Part shown: piece by piece, positions 25,354 to 35,366 of the stretch
Layout of the letters: every line of letters starts with the position of its first letter
How positions within the stretch are numbered: the first letter of the stretch is position 1
From: Bremerella sp. JC817
GTDB lineage: Bacteria; Planctomycetota; Planctomycetia; Pirellulales; Pirellulaceae
Direction: 5' to 3'
NCBI RefSeq assembly: GCF_040718835.1
Contig: NZ_JBFEFG010000268.1
Span: forward strand, 1-64,000
Length of the DNA: 64,000 nucleotides
Program-made: the position numbers and the translations under genes
The notes under the pieces: model-generated
Database searches by the model: none
Told to the model about the DNA's origin: nothing
The model's input: the letters and a program-made list of their open reading frames with translations, nothing else

Positions 25354-27612
25354 TCAGCGATCGGAACCTGGTCGGGGAACATTCCCTGTTGTGATGACGC
25401 TCAATCGGCGAAGCACGTCGTTTTCGCTCATGGATTCGACTTCGGACAAGAGGGACTCGAACCTGGCTCCGCCTGACTGTCGGCGGGTAGTTGGTTGCGG
25501 AGAAGTGAACTCGTCGGCCACTTGCTGCGCGAGGAATCGTGCGAGTTCTTGCGTCGTGGGATAGTTCCAGACGACGATCGGATTGAACGAAAGCTTAAGA
25601 CGTTCTTCGACTTCAATCGCCAATTCGACCGTCTGTAGCGAATCGAGACCAAGCTCGGCCAATGGACGATCAGGCGTCGCATCTTCTCGAGAGACACCAC
25701 CATTTTCGACGAACCAGTTCAGTAGCCACTGTTCGATCTCTTCCGCAATATGCTCGACGTTTTCAGGTGGGGTGTTGGATGTTCTGGGCTCGGTGGCGAC
25801 CGGCGTGGTCGCTGCGACTTCTTTTGCCACCACTTTGGCTCTACGTGGCTTTTGCCAACTCGCCATTACCTTCAATTGCTTGTCCAGATGAAGCTGTTTA
25901 CTCAACAGACGTTGCAGTTTTCCGCTGGTGGTGCGGGGAATGCTGAACGGGCGAACCAGCAAGATTTCGGTCGGCTCGACGCCATGCGTATCAATCACGG
26001 CCGACCGAATTCCGCGCAGAAGTTCGTTGAAGTCGCCGTTCTTGTTGGATCGGTCAAGCTCGTGGAGTATTACCAGTTCCTCTTCGTCATCAATCGTTAT
26101 CGAAAAGGCAACACTCGATCCGTTAGGCAGCGACTCGTGCGACTGGCTGGCGGTGGTTTCGATGTCTTGGGGATAATGGTTGCGACCACGAATGATCAAC
26201 AATTCTTTGAGGCGCCCACTGATGAAGAGCTGGCCTTCTTCCGAAAGAAAGCCCATATCGCCGGTTCGCAAAAACTGCCCGGCGTCTGGAGCATCTTTCA
26301 ACGTGGCCCGAAATGTCATCTCGGATGCGTCTGGTTGTTGCCAGTAACCACGTGCGACGCTCGGACTGGCGACCCAGATTTCGCCGATTTCATTCTTGCC
26401 ACAGCGGTGGCCCGTCTGCGGGTCAACAATGGCGACTTGCCCTTTCAGGAGGGGCTCGCCACAACCGACCAGTACCGCCGAATTATTTTCCGCGGAAGAG
26501 TCGGAAGGGATCACTTGATGCTGCGACAACGAGACGCGGTCGACCTGTTTCAAAACAGGTTCGCAGCGATTGGGATTGCCGCTGACCAAAAGAGTCGATT
26601 CGGCCAACCCATAACAGGGATAAAACGAACTTCGCTGGAACCCCACTTCTCCAAATTTGTCGCAAAACCGGTCAATCGTTTTCGCCCGGATTGGTTCTGC
26701 GCCGCAGAAGGCAATCTCCCAGCACGAGAGATCAAGCGAAGCAATGTCGCTTGACGGGATCTGATCGACACAGAAGTCGTAGGCGAAGTTGGGTGAGCCA
26801 GAGATCGTTGCTCGAAATCGTGAAATCGCTTCGAGCCAACGTATCGGCCGCTTCAAAAACGAATTGGGAGACATCAAGATCGTGTGGCCGCCGATGTACA
26901 ACGGCGTGAGTATTCCACCGATCAAGCCCATGTCGTGATGCGACGGCAGCCAAAATACGCCCGAGGCGATTTCGTCGCCATCGACATGGAATTGCTGCCG
27001 AAATCCCTGGCGAATGGTTTCCAGGTTATGCAGCAAATTGCTATGGCTGACCATCACTCCTTTCGGTTCGCTAGTCGAACCGGAAGTGTATTGCAGGAAA
27101 GCGATCGCATCGCCCTCGATCCATGGCAGTTCAACTGAGTCGGATGCCTCTGCGGAGGCAACGGCGAAGCTGAGAACCTCGATGTTGGGACAGAACTGCG
27201 ACAGATCGACCCGTTCCATGACCTCCTGAACGCACAAGAGAAGACTTGCCCCGCAGTCTTTCGCGACCGCTGCCAGGCGATTGTTGGGGCGTCGTGGCTT
27301 CGGTTCAGTGACCGGAACCGCCAAAACGCCGGCATAAAGGCAGCCTAGATAGGCGGCGACAAACTCAGGACCCGACGGGAAAATCACCAACGCACGATCG
27401 CCTGGGCGACACCGCTTTAACAGTGCCGCAGCAACCGCGCGTGCTTTCAAGTTGAGTTCGCTGTAGGTGGTGACCTTCTCGTTGTCGCTCTCGTCGAGGA
27501 ATGTTATCGCCGGTCGGTCGGGATGGAGCTCTGCCCAAATATCCACAATCTCGCTAATGGTCTGGCAATTAGCAAAAGACCTGGAGGCTGCCTCCGTTTG
27601 AGGTTTATGCAT
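25354..27612 (-). CDS. Fatty acyl-AMP ligase fused to an acyl carrier protein
   Basis: The product is 752 residues. The N-terminal about 580 are an ANL-superfamily adenylating enzyme: FLQYTSGSTSEPKGVMVSH is the P-loop, FWLPSHHDMGLIGGILTPL is typical of FAALs, YPCYGLAESTLLVSG is the A5 motif, and FLRTGDMGFL the A7 motif. The region after GDMGFL (GRLKELLIIRGRNHYPQDIE) also fits FAALs, which hand acyl-AMP to a carrier protein rather than to CoA. After a linker rich in Ala, Thr and Pro, a carrier domain has PLAELGLDSLQTVELAIEVE, with the phosphopantetheine Ser near residue 657. The gene is divergent from the PKS, with a shared 341-base promoter region. It should load a fatty acid for the PKS. Confidence 0.9.
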   Translation of the reverse strand: MHKPQTEAASRSFANCQTISEIVDIWAELHPDRPAITFLDESDNEKVTTYSELNLKARAVAAALLKRCRPGDRALVIFPSGPEFVAAYLGCLYAGVLAVPVTEPKPRRPNNRLAAVAKDCGASLLLCVQEVMERVDLSQFCPNIEVLSFAVASAEASDSVELPWIEGDAIAFLQYTSGSTSEPKGVMVSHSNLLHNLETIRQGFRQQFHVDGDEIASGVFWLPSHHDMGLIGGILTPLYIGGHTILMSPNSFLKRPIRWLEAISRFRATISGSPNFAYDFCVDQIPSSDIASLDLSCWEIAFCGAEPIRAKTIDRFCDKFGEVGFQRSSFYPCYGLAESTLLVSGNPNRCEPVLKQVDRVSLSQHQVIPSDSSAENNSAVLVGCGEPLLKGQVAIVDPQTGHRCGKNEIGEIWVASPSVARGYWQQPDASEMTFRATLKDAPDAGQFLRTGDMGFLSEEGQLFISGRLKELLIIRGRNHYPQDIETTASQSHESLPNGSSVAFSITIDDEEELVILHELDRSNKNGDFNELLRGIRSAVIDTHGVEPTEILLVRPFSIPRTTSGKLQRLLSKQLHLDKQLKVMASWQKPRRAKVVAKEVAATTPVATEPRTSNTPPENVEHIAEEIEQWLLNWFVENGGVSREDATPDRPLAELGLDSLQTVELAIEVEERLKLSFNPIVVWNYPTTQELARFLAQQVADEFTSPQPTTRRQSGGARFESLLSEVESMSENDVLRRLSVITTGNVPRPGSDR

Positions 27613-27953
27613 CGATCAATTCGTCTCAAAGGTCCACGCTGGCAGAAGTTGTGAGTCATGGATGCGGTGTTTTGAGAGAGGGGACTTAAGTGCTATCAGG
27701 CCCCCCGTTCGTCTGATATTAGTTATTCGCTCGATGGCAGTCAACAAAAAGAGAGGCGACCACAATCGGCTGTCCAGGCAAGTGAGGGAAACATGACAAC
27801 CTTGTGTAAATTACCTGCTTTTACTATTGAGATCTCATTTGGATGGGTTATCACTGATGTTACCCCCCAAAAATAGCATATTTGACGGCCAACTGGAGAG
27901 CATTCCACATGCTGTCCATATGTCTCCTATTCATTTGAGAGCATGTCTTTCCC
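27613..27953. promoter_or_regulatory. Divergent promoter region between FAAL and PKS
   Basis: This 341-base spacer is AT-richer than its surroundings and must hold the promoters for the FAAL gene (left) and the PKS gene (right). The PKS start at 27954 is a GTG with a weak ribosome-binding site; the nearest ATG upstream (27942) is out of frame and stops at once. I cannot name a promoter or an operator with confidence. Confidence 0.6.
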
Positions 27954-30900
27954 GTGAATGATCTGGCATTCCGCCTTTCTCAGCTTCCACCTTCGCGCTT
28001 GCAGTTGTTGCGACGCGAAATCGAACAGTCCGTTCCCTACTCAGAACCGATTGCAATTGTCGGCATGGGATGTCGCTTTCCTGGTGCTCCCGATCTGGCG
28101 GCGTTCTGGCGTTTGATCTCGGAAGGGCGCAACGCGGTCGGAGAGATTCCAGAAGATCGATGGAACGTGGACGAGTTCTACGACCCGACTGGCACGCCCG
28201 GAAAGATGACCACGCGCTTCGGTGGCTTTTTAAAGGACGTCGATCAGTTCGACGCCGCGTTCTTTGGGATCAGTCCGCGCGAGGCGGCGAAGATCGACCC
28301 GCAGCAGCGACTTCTCTTAGAGATCGCCTGGGAAGCCTTAGAGGCCGCAAGTATCGCTCCGCAGCGACTCCGCGGATCTTCGACAGGGGTGTTCGTCGGA
28401 ATCGGAGCCGCGGACTATGCCAAGATCCCGATTTCATACCACGACTATTACCGTCATATCGATGCGCATTCGGGCACAGGGAATGCGCTCAGTATCGCTT
28501 CGAATCGGCTCTCTTACGTCTTTGATTGGCACGGCCCCAGTTTAAGTGTTGACACTGCTTGTTCATCTTCCCTGGTCGCGTTGCATTTGGCGGCGAACAG
28601 TCTGCGATCGCGAGAATGTGACATGGCGTTGGCTGCTGGCGTGAACATGATCCTCACGCCAGAAACGACGGTGGCGTTCTCCAACGCTCGGATGTTATCG
28701 CCAGATGGAATGTGCCGGCCATTCGATCGGCGCGCCAATGGCTACGTCCGAGGGGAAGGGGCAGGCCTCGTTGTTCTCAAGCGTGTTACCGATGCCATTG
28801 CCCAAGGAGATCAGATTTTGGCAGTGGTCCGTGGTACCGCAGTCAATCAGGATGGGCGAACCTCTGGGATCTCGGCACCTAACAGCCATTCCCAGGAAGC
28901 GGTGATCCGTGAAGCACTTGCCAACGCCGCGCTGCTTCCTTCGGACATTTCTTACATCGAAGCCCATGGAACCGGAACGCCGCTCGGCGATCCGATCGAA
29001 TTCGAGGCCTTGAAACAGGTCTTCCGCCGCGATTCTTCCGATGACCCTGTCTGCCATATGTCATCGCTGAAGGCGAACACCGGCCACATGGAAACGGCCG
29101 CCGGAATCGCTGGACTGATCAAGACCGTATTGATGTTGAACCATCGACAGCTGGTGCCTCAAGCAAATTTCGAGCAACTCAATCCGTTGATTCAGTTCGA
29201 GGGAACTCGGTTACAGATTCCCACCCAAATCAGCGACTGGCCAGAATCGGACGGACCTCGTCGTGCTGGAATCAGTAGCTTTGGTTTTGGTGGAACCAAC
29301 AGCCATGTCATCCTGGAAGAAGCGTCTGCGGTGGTGCGACCCCAGCCAGTGACGTCTCCGTCGACCAAGCTTGTCACGCTGTCTGGCAAAAGCCCTGCCG
29401 TGGTTCAAACGATCGCCAAACGTCTGGACGAGGTTTTGGAGCAAACCAACTCCATCAATCTCGACTCGATGTGCTTCAGCGCAAATGTCGGCAGAAATGA
29501 CTTCGGCCACGCTGTCGCGATTCCTTTCGCAGACGCTTCCGACTTGCGGAAGAAGCTGCAGGAGACATTCGCGAACGGGCAAGGCAAGATTCAGCGACGG
29601 CCCACGAAACCACCGAAAGTGGCGTTCGTATTCACCGGGCAGGGTGGTCAATATGCCACGATGGGAAAAGAACTTTACGAAACCCAACCCTTATTCCGCG
29701 AAACACTCGATCAATGCGCCGCGTTACTTCGCGAGGAATTTGATTTCGAGTTGCTCGAGATTATCTTCGCCGAAGCCGAAGCAAGCCGCATCTCGAATAC
29801 CGAGTTCACGCAGCCAGCGCTGTACGCCGTGGAATATAGCCTGGCGATGCTTTGGATTTCGTGGGGAATCGAACCGGCAGCGGTTATGGGACATAGCATC
29901 GGCGAGTTCGTTGGCGCTGCGATTGCGGGCATTTTCTCGTGGCAAGATGGACTTCGCCTGGTAACCCAACGGGGTCGCCTCATGCAGTCGACTGCGGCCA
30001 ATGGTGCTATGGCCGCGATCTTTTGTGGGCCTGATCGGCTTGCCGGCATGCTTCAAGGGAACGAGAGCCTTGTTTCGATCGCGGCCTGTAACGGGCCAGC
30101 CAACACGGTGATCTCAGGCCGGAAAGATGTTGTCGCGGACATAGTGAAACAATGCGAGCAGCAAGGCATCAAAACGCAGCAGTTGCAAGTCTCGCATGCG
30201 TTTCATTCGCCATTGATGAACGACATTCTCGATGAATTCGAGGAGTTTGCGGTAACGATTCCGATGCGCGTGCCTCGTCTACCCATCATCTCGAACCTGA
30301 CGGGAACGCTGCTCGCCGAGGCGCCAGGTCCGAAGTACTGGCGCGAACATGTTGCAGCGCCGGTTCAGTTTGAACAAGGCTTGCGCTCGCTGGTGGCATT
30401 GCAGCCAGACGTGGTCCTTGAGTCCGGACCCTCCCCCACGCTGATAGCCATGGGGAAGCGGTTCATCGACGATGCCGGCCTGACCTGGCTGCCGTCGTTG
30501 CGGAGCGGGCATAGTGACTGGAAGGTCCTGATGCAAAGCCTTGCCGAGCTCTATCATCTCGGCGGCAAAATCCGCTGGGAGAACATTGCTGGCGGGCCGG
30601 CACCAGAACGGATCTCCTTGCCGACTTATCCTTTCGAACGAAAACGGCATTGGCATCAAGAGTCGGGCCGACGAGATTCCGGTCCACGGGCTTCCCAGGC
30701 AGCAGCCGGACAGCATCCACTTCTCGGAATCGAGATTCCGACACCACTCAATACAACGGTCTTCGAATCGGAAGTCGACGCATATTCGCCTGCTTACCTG
30801 GCGGAACACCGCGTGCAAGGCTCGCCGGTGATGCCAGCGGCGGGTTACCTGGAACAGGCTTTGAACGCGGCGCTAAAGCTGTTCGGTGACGGCCCTGTTT

Positions 30901-33900
30901 CGGTTGAGGAGGTCTCTATCCAGCAAGCGATGACCCTTTCGGTCGAGTCAACCCATCGGCTGCAATGCGTACTAGAGCAGGGGACTGGCTCGGAGCATTT
31001 GGTTTTCAAAACTTACAGCCGTCCACTGGAAGGCGACAAACCCTGGACGATGCATGCGATTGGCAAGTTGGTACGAAGCTCGCAACGGAACAAGCCGGAG
31101 GACGTACTTTCGCCAGAACGGGATCGCGCCGAGCAGTTTCCGAACCAGATTGAATCTGGTGAGTTTTACCAACGGATGCGTCAGATTGGTCTCGACTACG
31201 GCGATCGTTTTCAGGTCGTGTCCAAGTTAAGCGTCGGCAATGGCGAGGCGTTAGCGCAGCTACAGATTTCCGAGCAAGTCGCGAGTGAAAGCAAGTCGCA
31301 TAAGATACATCCCGCAATTCTCGATGGTTGCCTGCAGGCAACGGCGGGGGTCGTGCCAACTTCGGAGGATGGCACGGCAAGCAATCGGACCTACCTTCCC
31401 ACGGGCGTTGGAAGGTTTGAATTACTCGGCAACCCATTGGAAGCAGTGGAGATCTATGCCCTGCGAACTTCCAATGCGAATGAGCTGGATGCAATCACGG
31501 CCGACCTGTTTTTGCTCGATGCGAGTGGCAGGACGCTTGTTGAACTGCGCGGCGTCGTCGCCCAAAGTCTCGGCATCCGGCGAAAGGGAAAGGAAGACGC
31601 GACGCAACTCCTCTATCGAGTGCATTGGACCGAAGCCAAGTTGCCGGAGTTGCCAGTTCCGACCGCGATCCCTGGGAAGGCCTGGCTGGTGCTAGGCGAT
31701 TCATCGGACCTGACGACCGCTACGTTCAATGCATTGCGCGAGACTGGCACTCGGATCGTCCGAGCGATCCCCGGCAACAATTTCGGTCAGTTGGACGAAG
31801 ACCTTTGGCAGCTCGATTTCAGCTATGCCGAAGATTTCCGTAGCCTATTCAGCGCTGCGTTCGCGGACGCTGGACTTACATGCCATGGTATCGTTTACGT
31901 TCCCCACGATCCTGAGTCGACCGATGCGGGAATCGAGGACTCTCACGCCCAGCTGTGGGGTTCCACCCTTACGATGCTCCAGCAAACGATGCAAGCAGCG
32001 GTGGCTCCACGTCCGTTGATCGTGTTGGCTACGCAAGGCGCCCAAGTGATCACAGGAGACGAAACCTGCTCGCCAGCACATGCCATGCTGTGGGGACTGG
32101 GGCGTACCGCTTCGCTGGAGTTCCCAGGGGCTTCCATTCGATTGATCGATCTCGATCGTAGCCGGAGTGCTGCCGATTCCGCCGCGGATCTCACCGCCGA
32201 GCTTCTAGCGAGCGATGGTGAAAGTCAGGTGGTCCGTCGAGGGGGACGCCGACTTGTTGCTCGATTGGCGCCTGCGAAGTCGGGCGATCAAGCCCCTAGC
32301 GGCCGCAGCAAGAGGCTGGTGATTCCGCGTGAACCATTCAAGCTGAATATCGAAGAGCCTGGAAGTTTCGACCGTCTGGAGCTGGGCTATTTTCAGCCAC
32401 CTGACTTGGAAGCGAATCAGGTGCAGCTGGAAGTTCATGCAACTGGGTTGAACTTCAGCGATATCCTGAAGGCGATGGGGCTCTATCCTGGTTTGCCGGA
32501 AGGGGAGATCCCGCTGGGGATTGAATGCTCTGGCGTTGTCACGGCGGTTGGCTCGGATGTGACTCGATTCCAGGTCGGGGACGAAGTGATAGGTGTCGCT
32601 CCGTATAGCCTGGCGAGCCATGCCATTACTGCCGACTATGCGTTGGTGAAGAAGCCGCAAGGCTTATCGCATGCCGAAGCAAGCACGGTTCCGATCACGT
32701 TCATGACCGCACATTATGCCCTTTGCTGGCAGGCCCGTCTTTCCAAGGGAGAGCGAGTCTTGATTCATGCCGCGGCGGGTGGCGTCGGTCAGGCCGCGAT
32801 TCAAATTGCCCAGCATGTGGGTGCCGAAGTATTCGCGACCGCAGGCAGCGACGAAAAGCAACAGTTCCTGCGCGACATGGGAGTGCAACATATCTTCCAG
32901 TCGCGGACGTTGGAATTTGCGGAACAGATTCGTGAGGTAACCGACGGCAACGGCGTCGACGTCGTATTGAACTCGCTGCCAGGGGATGCCATCACCAAGA
33001 GCATCGCGATCTTGTCCGCGTATGGACGTTTCCTAGAGATTGGTAAGACCGACATCTATCAGAATCGCATGATCGGTCTGCTTCCTTTTCAGGATAACCT
33101 GTCGTACTTTGCGATCGATCTTGACCGGATGTTGCGACAACGTCCGCATGAAATCGAAAAGCTGTTCGCGGAAGTGATGGAACTGTTCGATCGAGGCATC
33201 TATCGGCCATTGCCGCTCACGCAATTTGCCGCGGATGAAGTTGCCACGGCATTTCGATACATGGCCCAGCGAAAGAATATTGGCAAGATTGTCGTGACGA
33301 TGGCGCCAGGCCAGCGGTCGTTGGGAGCAGAAGCGACGCCAACGCAGCCAATCCGGAAGGATGCGACGTACCTGATCACAGGTGGCTTGGGAGCGCTAGG
33401 CTTACGCCTGGCAGAGTGGTTGATCGATCAGGGAGCTGGGCACTTGCTGCTTATGAGTCGGCGTTCGCCTACAGCAGAGCAGCAGCAGGCGTTGGCTCCG
33501 CTGCTTAAACGAGCGAAGGTCGAGTGCCTGCAAGCGGACGTTTCCAACCGTGAATCGCTGGAACAAGCATTGGCCAGCCTGCCTAACGAATTGCCGCCGG
33601 TCGTCGGCATCATCCACGCAGCAGGCGTTTTGGCCGACGGCATTCTTTACGATATGCCGCCGGAGCAGTTCTCGAAGCCTCTGGGCCCAAAAGTTCAAGG
33701 GGCTTGGAATCTGCACGAGATATCCGCGAACTGGCCGCTCGAGTTCTTTGTGCTCTTCTCTTCCATCTCGTCCGTGCTTGGTTCGCCTGGTCAAGCGAAC
33801 TACTCGGCGGCGAATGCCTTCCTGGATGGTCTTGCCCATTATCGACGTTTGCTCGGACTGCCGGCGGTATCGATCAACTGGGGCCCGTGGGCTGAAAGCG

Positions 33901-35315
33901 GGATGGCGACCGCCCAGGGGAAAAGTGATCAGATCAGTGGGCGGGGAATGCGCCTCATCGAGCCGACGACATGCTTGGGCATTCTGCAGCGATTGCTGGT
34001 GGAAGGCGAAACCACCCAGGTCTCGGTCATCGATGTCGACTGGCCTGCACTTGCCAGGCAGATGCCAAAGGGGGCTCCACCGTTCTTCGCTAACTTCGCG
34101 TCCCACTGGGAGACCGATGGAAGTGCTAACGCGGCTTCCTCTCAGATCGACGAAACGTTCCTGGCAAAGCTTCGGGAGGCAGGTGACGATCAGCAGCGAG
34201 TTCTGAGATTTTATCTGGCGAACGAGCTGGCACGAATTATTGATTGTGAAGTCGACGATCTTGAACCAGATCAGCAGCTAAGTGCGATCGGTGTCGACTC
34301 TCTCATGGCGATGGAATTGAAAACCAATCTGGAAGGACGGCTGGGAGTAGAGATCCCCATGTCGCATTTGATGGAAGGCCCGAGCATCTCTTCGTTAACC
34401 GACGTGATGCTGCCGTCTCTGTGTGGAGACGCGACTGCTACGAGCGAGGCGAAGTCAGAAACATCCGCAACCTACCACAGCAGTTCAACTGTGGTGCCAT
34501 TACAAACGAATGGAGAGGCTCCTCCATTGGTGTTTGTGCATCCGGTCGGAGGAGACATTCGTTGCTATCTTCCAATCGCCAAGCAGTTGGAAGGAGTCCG
34601 GCGAGTGCTCGCGATCCGTCCCGATTCGCTGGATGAACGTGGCCAGTGGCCAACCAGCGTGGAAGCGATGTGCGAATCGTACTGTGCGGCTTTGCGAAAG
34701 CAACGACCGGAAGGTCCGTACTTGTTGGCAGGCTGGTCGACTGGTGGGATTTTCGCTTACGAAATGGCCCAACGGCTCCGCAGCGAAGGGGCCGAGGTCG
34801 AGCTAATGTTCCTCGACACGCCAACCGCCGAGATCTTAGATCACGTCGATTTGGACGACCATGTCCGCTTCCTGTATGACTTGGTCAATTTCTCGAACTG
34901 GTTCTCCGGCGCCAAAATTCGCCTGGAATACACCGAACTGACAGCGATCGGTTTCGAAGCCGCCATGGAGAAAGTTCTGCAGGAAGCCAGACAGCATGGT
35001 GTGTTGCCGGCAGGAGCAACGCTGGAAGACCTTCGCCGTCGTGTCGACATGTGTCGCCATCACTTGGAACTGGCACTGAACTATCGACCTGCTCCGTTGG
35101 GGCTGCCGGTTCAGATGTATCGTCCCCAGCATACGGCCGTGTTGTCGATGGCCTCGGGGCGACGTTTAGACGACGACCTTGGGTGGGGACCTGTTCTGGG
35201 GAACGACCTCGTGATTCATCGCGTTGAAGGAGATCACTTCAGTATGCTCGCGGATGAACAAGCGGCCAGCATCGCTTCCATTTTGTCAGATTACCTACGC
35301 AAGGTCGCGCCGTAA
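27954..35315 (+). CDS. Type I polyketide synthase, KS-AT-DH-ER-KR-ACP-TE
   Basis: This is one complete, fully reducing module of 2453 residues. KS: VDTACSSSLVALHLA (Cys about 203), EAHGTGTPLGDP (His about 338), KANTGHMETA (His about 378). AT: MGHSIGEFVGA (Ser about 648) and SHAFHS (about 748), the signature of malonyl-CoA use. DH: HRVQGSPVMPAAGY (His about 950) and ILDGCLQA. ER: LNFSDILKAMGLYPG and AAAGGVGQAAIQIAQHVGAE. KR: ITGGLGALGLRLAEWL with GSPGQANYSAANAFLDG. ACP: LSAIGVDSLMAMEL (Ser about 2114). TE: LLAGWSTGGIFAYEMA (Ser about 2261) and EGDHFSML. There is no methyltransferase domain. With one module plus TE, and no partner PKS in the window, it probably works iteratively to give a saturated chain. 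Confidence 0.95.
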   Translation: MNDLAFRLSQLPPSRLQLLRREIEQSVPYSEPIAIVGMGCRFPGAPDLAAFWRLISEGRNAVGEIPEDRWNVDEFYDPTGTPGKMTTRFGGFLKDVDQFDAAFFGISPREAAKIDPQQRLLLEIAWEALEAASIAPQRLRGSSTGVFVGIGAADYAKIPISYHDYYRHIDAHSGTGNALSIASNRLSYVFDWHGPSLSVDTACSSSLVALHLAANSLRSRECDMALAAGVNMILTPETTVAFSNARMLSPDGMCRPFDRRANGYVRGEGAGLVVLKRVTDAIAQGDQILAVVRGTAVNQDGRTSGISAPNSHSQEAVIREALANAALLPSDISYIEAHGTGTPLGDPIEFEALKQVFRRDSSDDPVCHMSSLKANTGHMETAAGIAGLIKTVLMLNHRQLVPQANFEQLNPLIQFEGTRLQIPTQISDWPESDGPRRAGISSFGFGGTNSHVILEEASAVVRPQPVTSPSTKLVTLSGKSPAVVQTIAKRLDEVLEQTNSINLDSMCFSANVGRNDFGHAVAIPFADASDLRKKLQETFANGQGKIQRRPTKPPKVAFVFTGQGGQYATMGKELYETQPLFRETLDQCAALLREEFDFELLEIIFAEAEASRISNTEFTQPALYAVEYSLAMLWISWGIEPAAVMGHSIGEFVGAAIAGIFSWQDGLRLVTQRGRLMQSTAANGAMAAIFCGPDRLAGMLQGNESLVSIAACNGPANTVISGRKDVVADIVKQCEQQGIKTQQLQVSHAFHSPLMNDILDEFEEFAVTIPMRVPRLPIISNLTGTLLAEAPGPKYWREHVAAPVQFEQGLRSLVALQPDVVLESGPSPTLIAMGKRFIDDAGLTWLPSLRSGHSDWKVLMQSLAELYHLGGKIRWENIAGGPAPERISLPTYPFERKRHWHQESGRRDSGPRASQAAAGQHPLLGIEIPTPLNTTVFESEVDAYSPAYLAEHRVQGSPVMPAAGYLEQALNAALKLFGDGPVSVEEVSIQQAMTLSVESTHRLQCVLEQGTGSEHLVFKTYSRPLEGDKPWTMHAIGKLVRSSQRNKPEDVLSPERDRAEQFPNQIESGEFYQRMRQIGLDYGDRFQVVSKLSVGNGEALAQLQISEQVASESKSHKIHPAILDGCLQATAGVVPTSEDGTASNRTYLPTGVGRFELLGNPLEAVEIYALRTSNANELDAITADLFLLDASGRTLVELRGVVAQSLGIRRKGKEDATQLLYRVHWTEAKLPELPVPTAIPGKAWLVLGDSSDLTTATFNALRETGTRIVRAIPGNNFGQLDEDLWQLDFSYAEDFRSLFSAAFADAGLTCHGIVYVPHDPESTDAGIEDSHAQLWGSTLTMLQQTMQAAVAPRPLIVLATQGAQVITGDETCSPAHAMLWGLGRTASLEFPGASIRLIDLDRSRSAADSAADLTAELLASDGESQVVRRGGRRLVARLAPAKSGDQAPSGRSKRLVIPREPFKLNIEEPGSFDRLELGYFQPPDLEANQVQLEVHATGLNFSDILKAMGLYPGLPEGEIPLGIECSGVVTAVGSDVTRFQVGDEVIGVAPYSLASHAITADYALVKKPQGLSHAEASTVPITFMTAHYALCWQARLSKGERVLIHAAAGGVGQAAIQIAQHVGAEVFATAGSDEKQQFLRDMGVQHIFQSRTLEFAEQIREVTDGNGVDVVLNSLPGDAITKSIAILSAYGRFLEIGKTDIYQNRMIGLLPFQDNLSYFAIDLDRMLRQRPHEIEKLFAEVMELFDRGIYRPLPLTQFAADEVATAFRYMAQRKNIGKIVVTMAPGQRSLGAEATPTQPIRKDATYLITGGLGALGLRLAEWLIDQGAGHLLLMSRRSPTAEQQQALAPLLKRAKVECLQADVSNRESLEQALASLPNELPPVVGIIHAAGVLADGILYDMPPEQFSKPLGPKVQGAWNLHEISANWPLEFFVLFSSISSVLGSPGQANYSAANAFLDGLAHYRRLLGLPAVSINWGPWAESGMATAQGKSDQISGRGMRLIEPTTCLGILQRLLVEGETTQVSVIDVDWPALARQMPKGAPPFFANFASHWETDGSANAASSQIDETFLAKLREAGDDQQRVLRFYLANELARIIDCEVDDLEPDQQLSAIGVDSLMAMELKTNLEGRLGVEIPMSHLMEGPSISSLTDVMLPSLCGDATATSEAKSETSATYHSSSTVVPLQTNGEAPPLVFVHPVGGDIRCYLPIAKQLEGVRRVLAIRPDSLDERGQWPTSVEAMCESYCAALRKQRPEGPYLLAGWSTGGIFAYEMAQRLRSEGAEVELMFLDTPTAEILDHVDLDDHVRFLYDLVNFSNWFSGAKIRLEYTELTAIGFEAAMEKVLQEARQHGVLPAGATLEDLRRRVDMCRHHLELALNYRPAPLGLPVQMYRPQHTAVLSMASGRRLDDDLGWGPVLGNDLVIHRVEGDHFSMLADEQAASIASILSDYLRKVAP

Positions 35316-35366
35316 GCCACAAGGCGGACTTCTACAAGATTCACTCCAGTCTTCGAGTACGATCCT

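Noticed and set aside
25750..26754. A 334-codon plus-strand frame inside the FAAL gene.
   Set aside because: The minus strand encodes the FAAL motifs here. The plus frame has no domain and arises from codon bias.
27780..27830. TTGTGT and TACTAT as promoter boxes for the PKS.
   Set aside because: The spacing is only 14 bases, and promoter rules for this lineage are not well enough known.
33402..34106. A 234-codon minus-strand frame inside the PKS.
   Set aside because: It lies opposite the KR domain with intact motifs, so it is a shadow.
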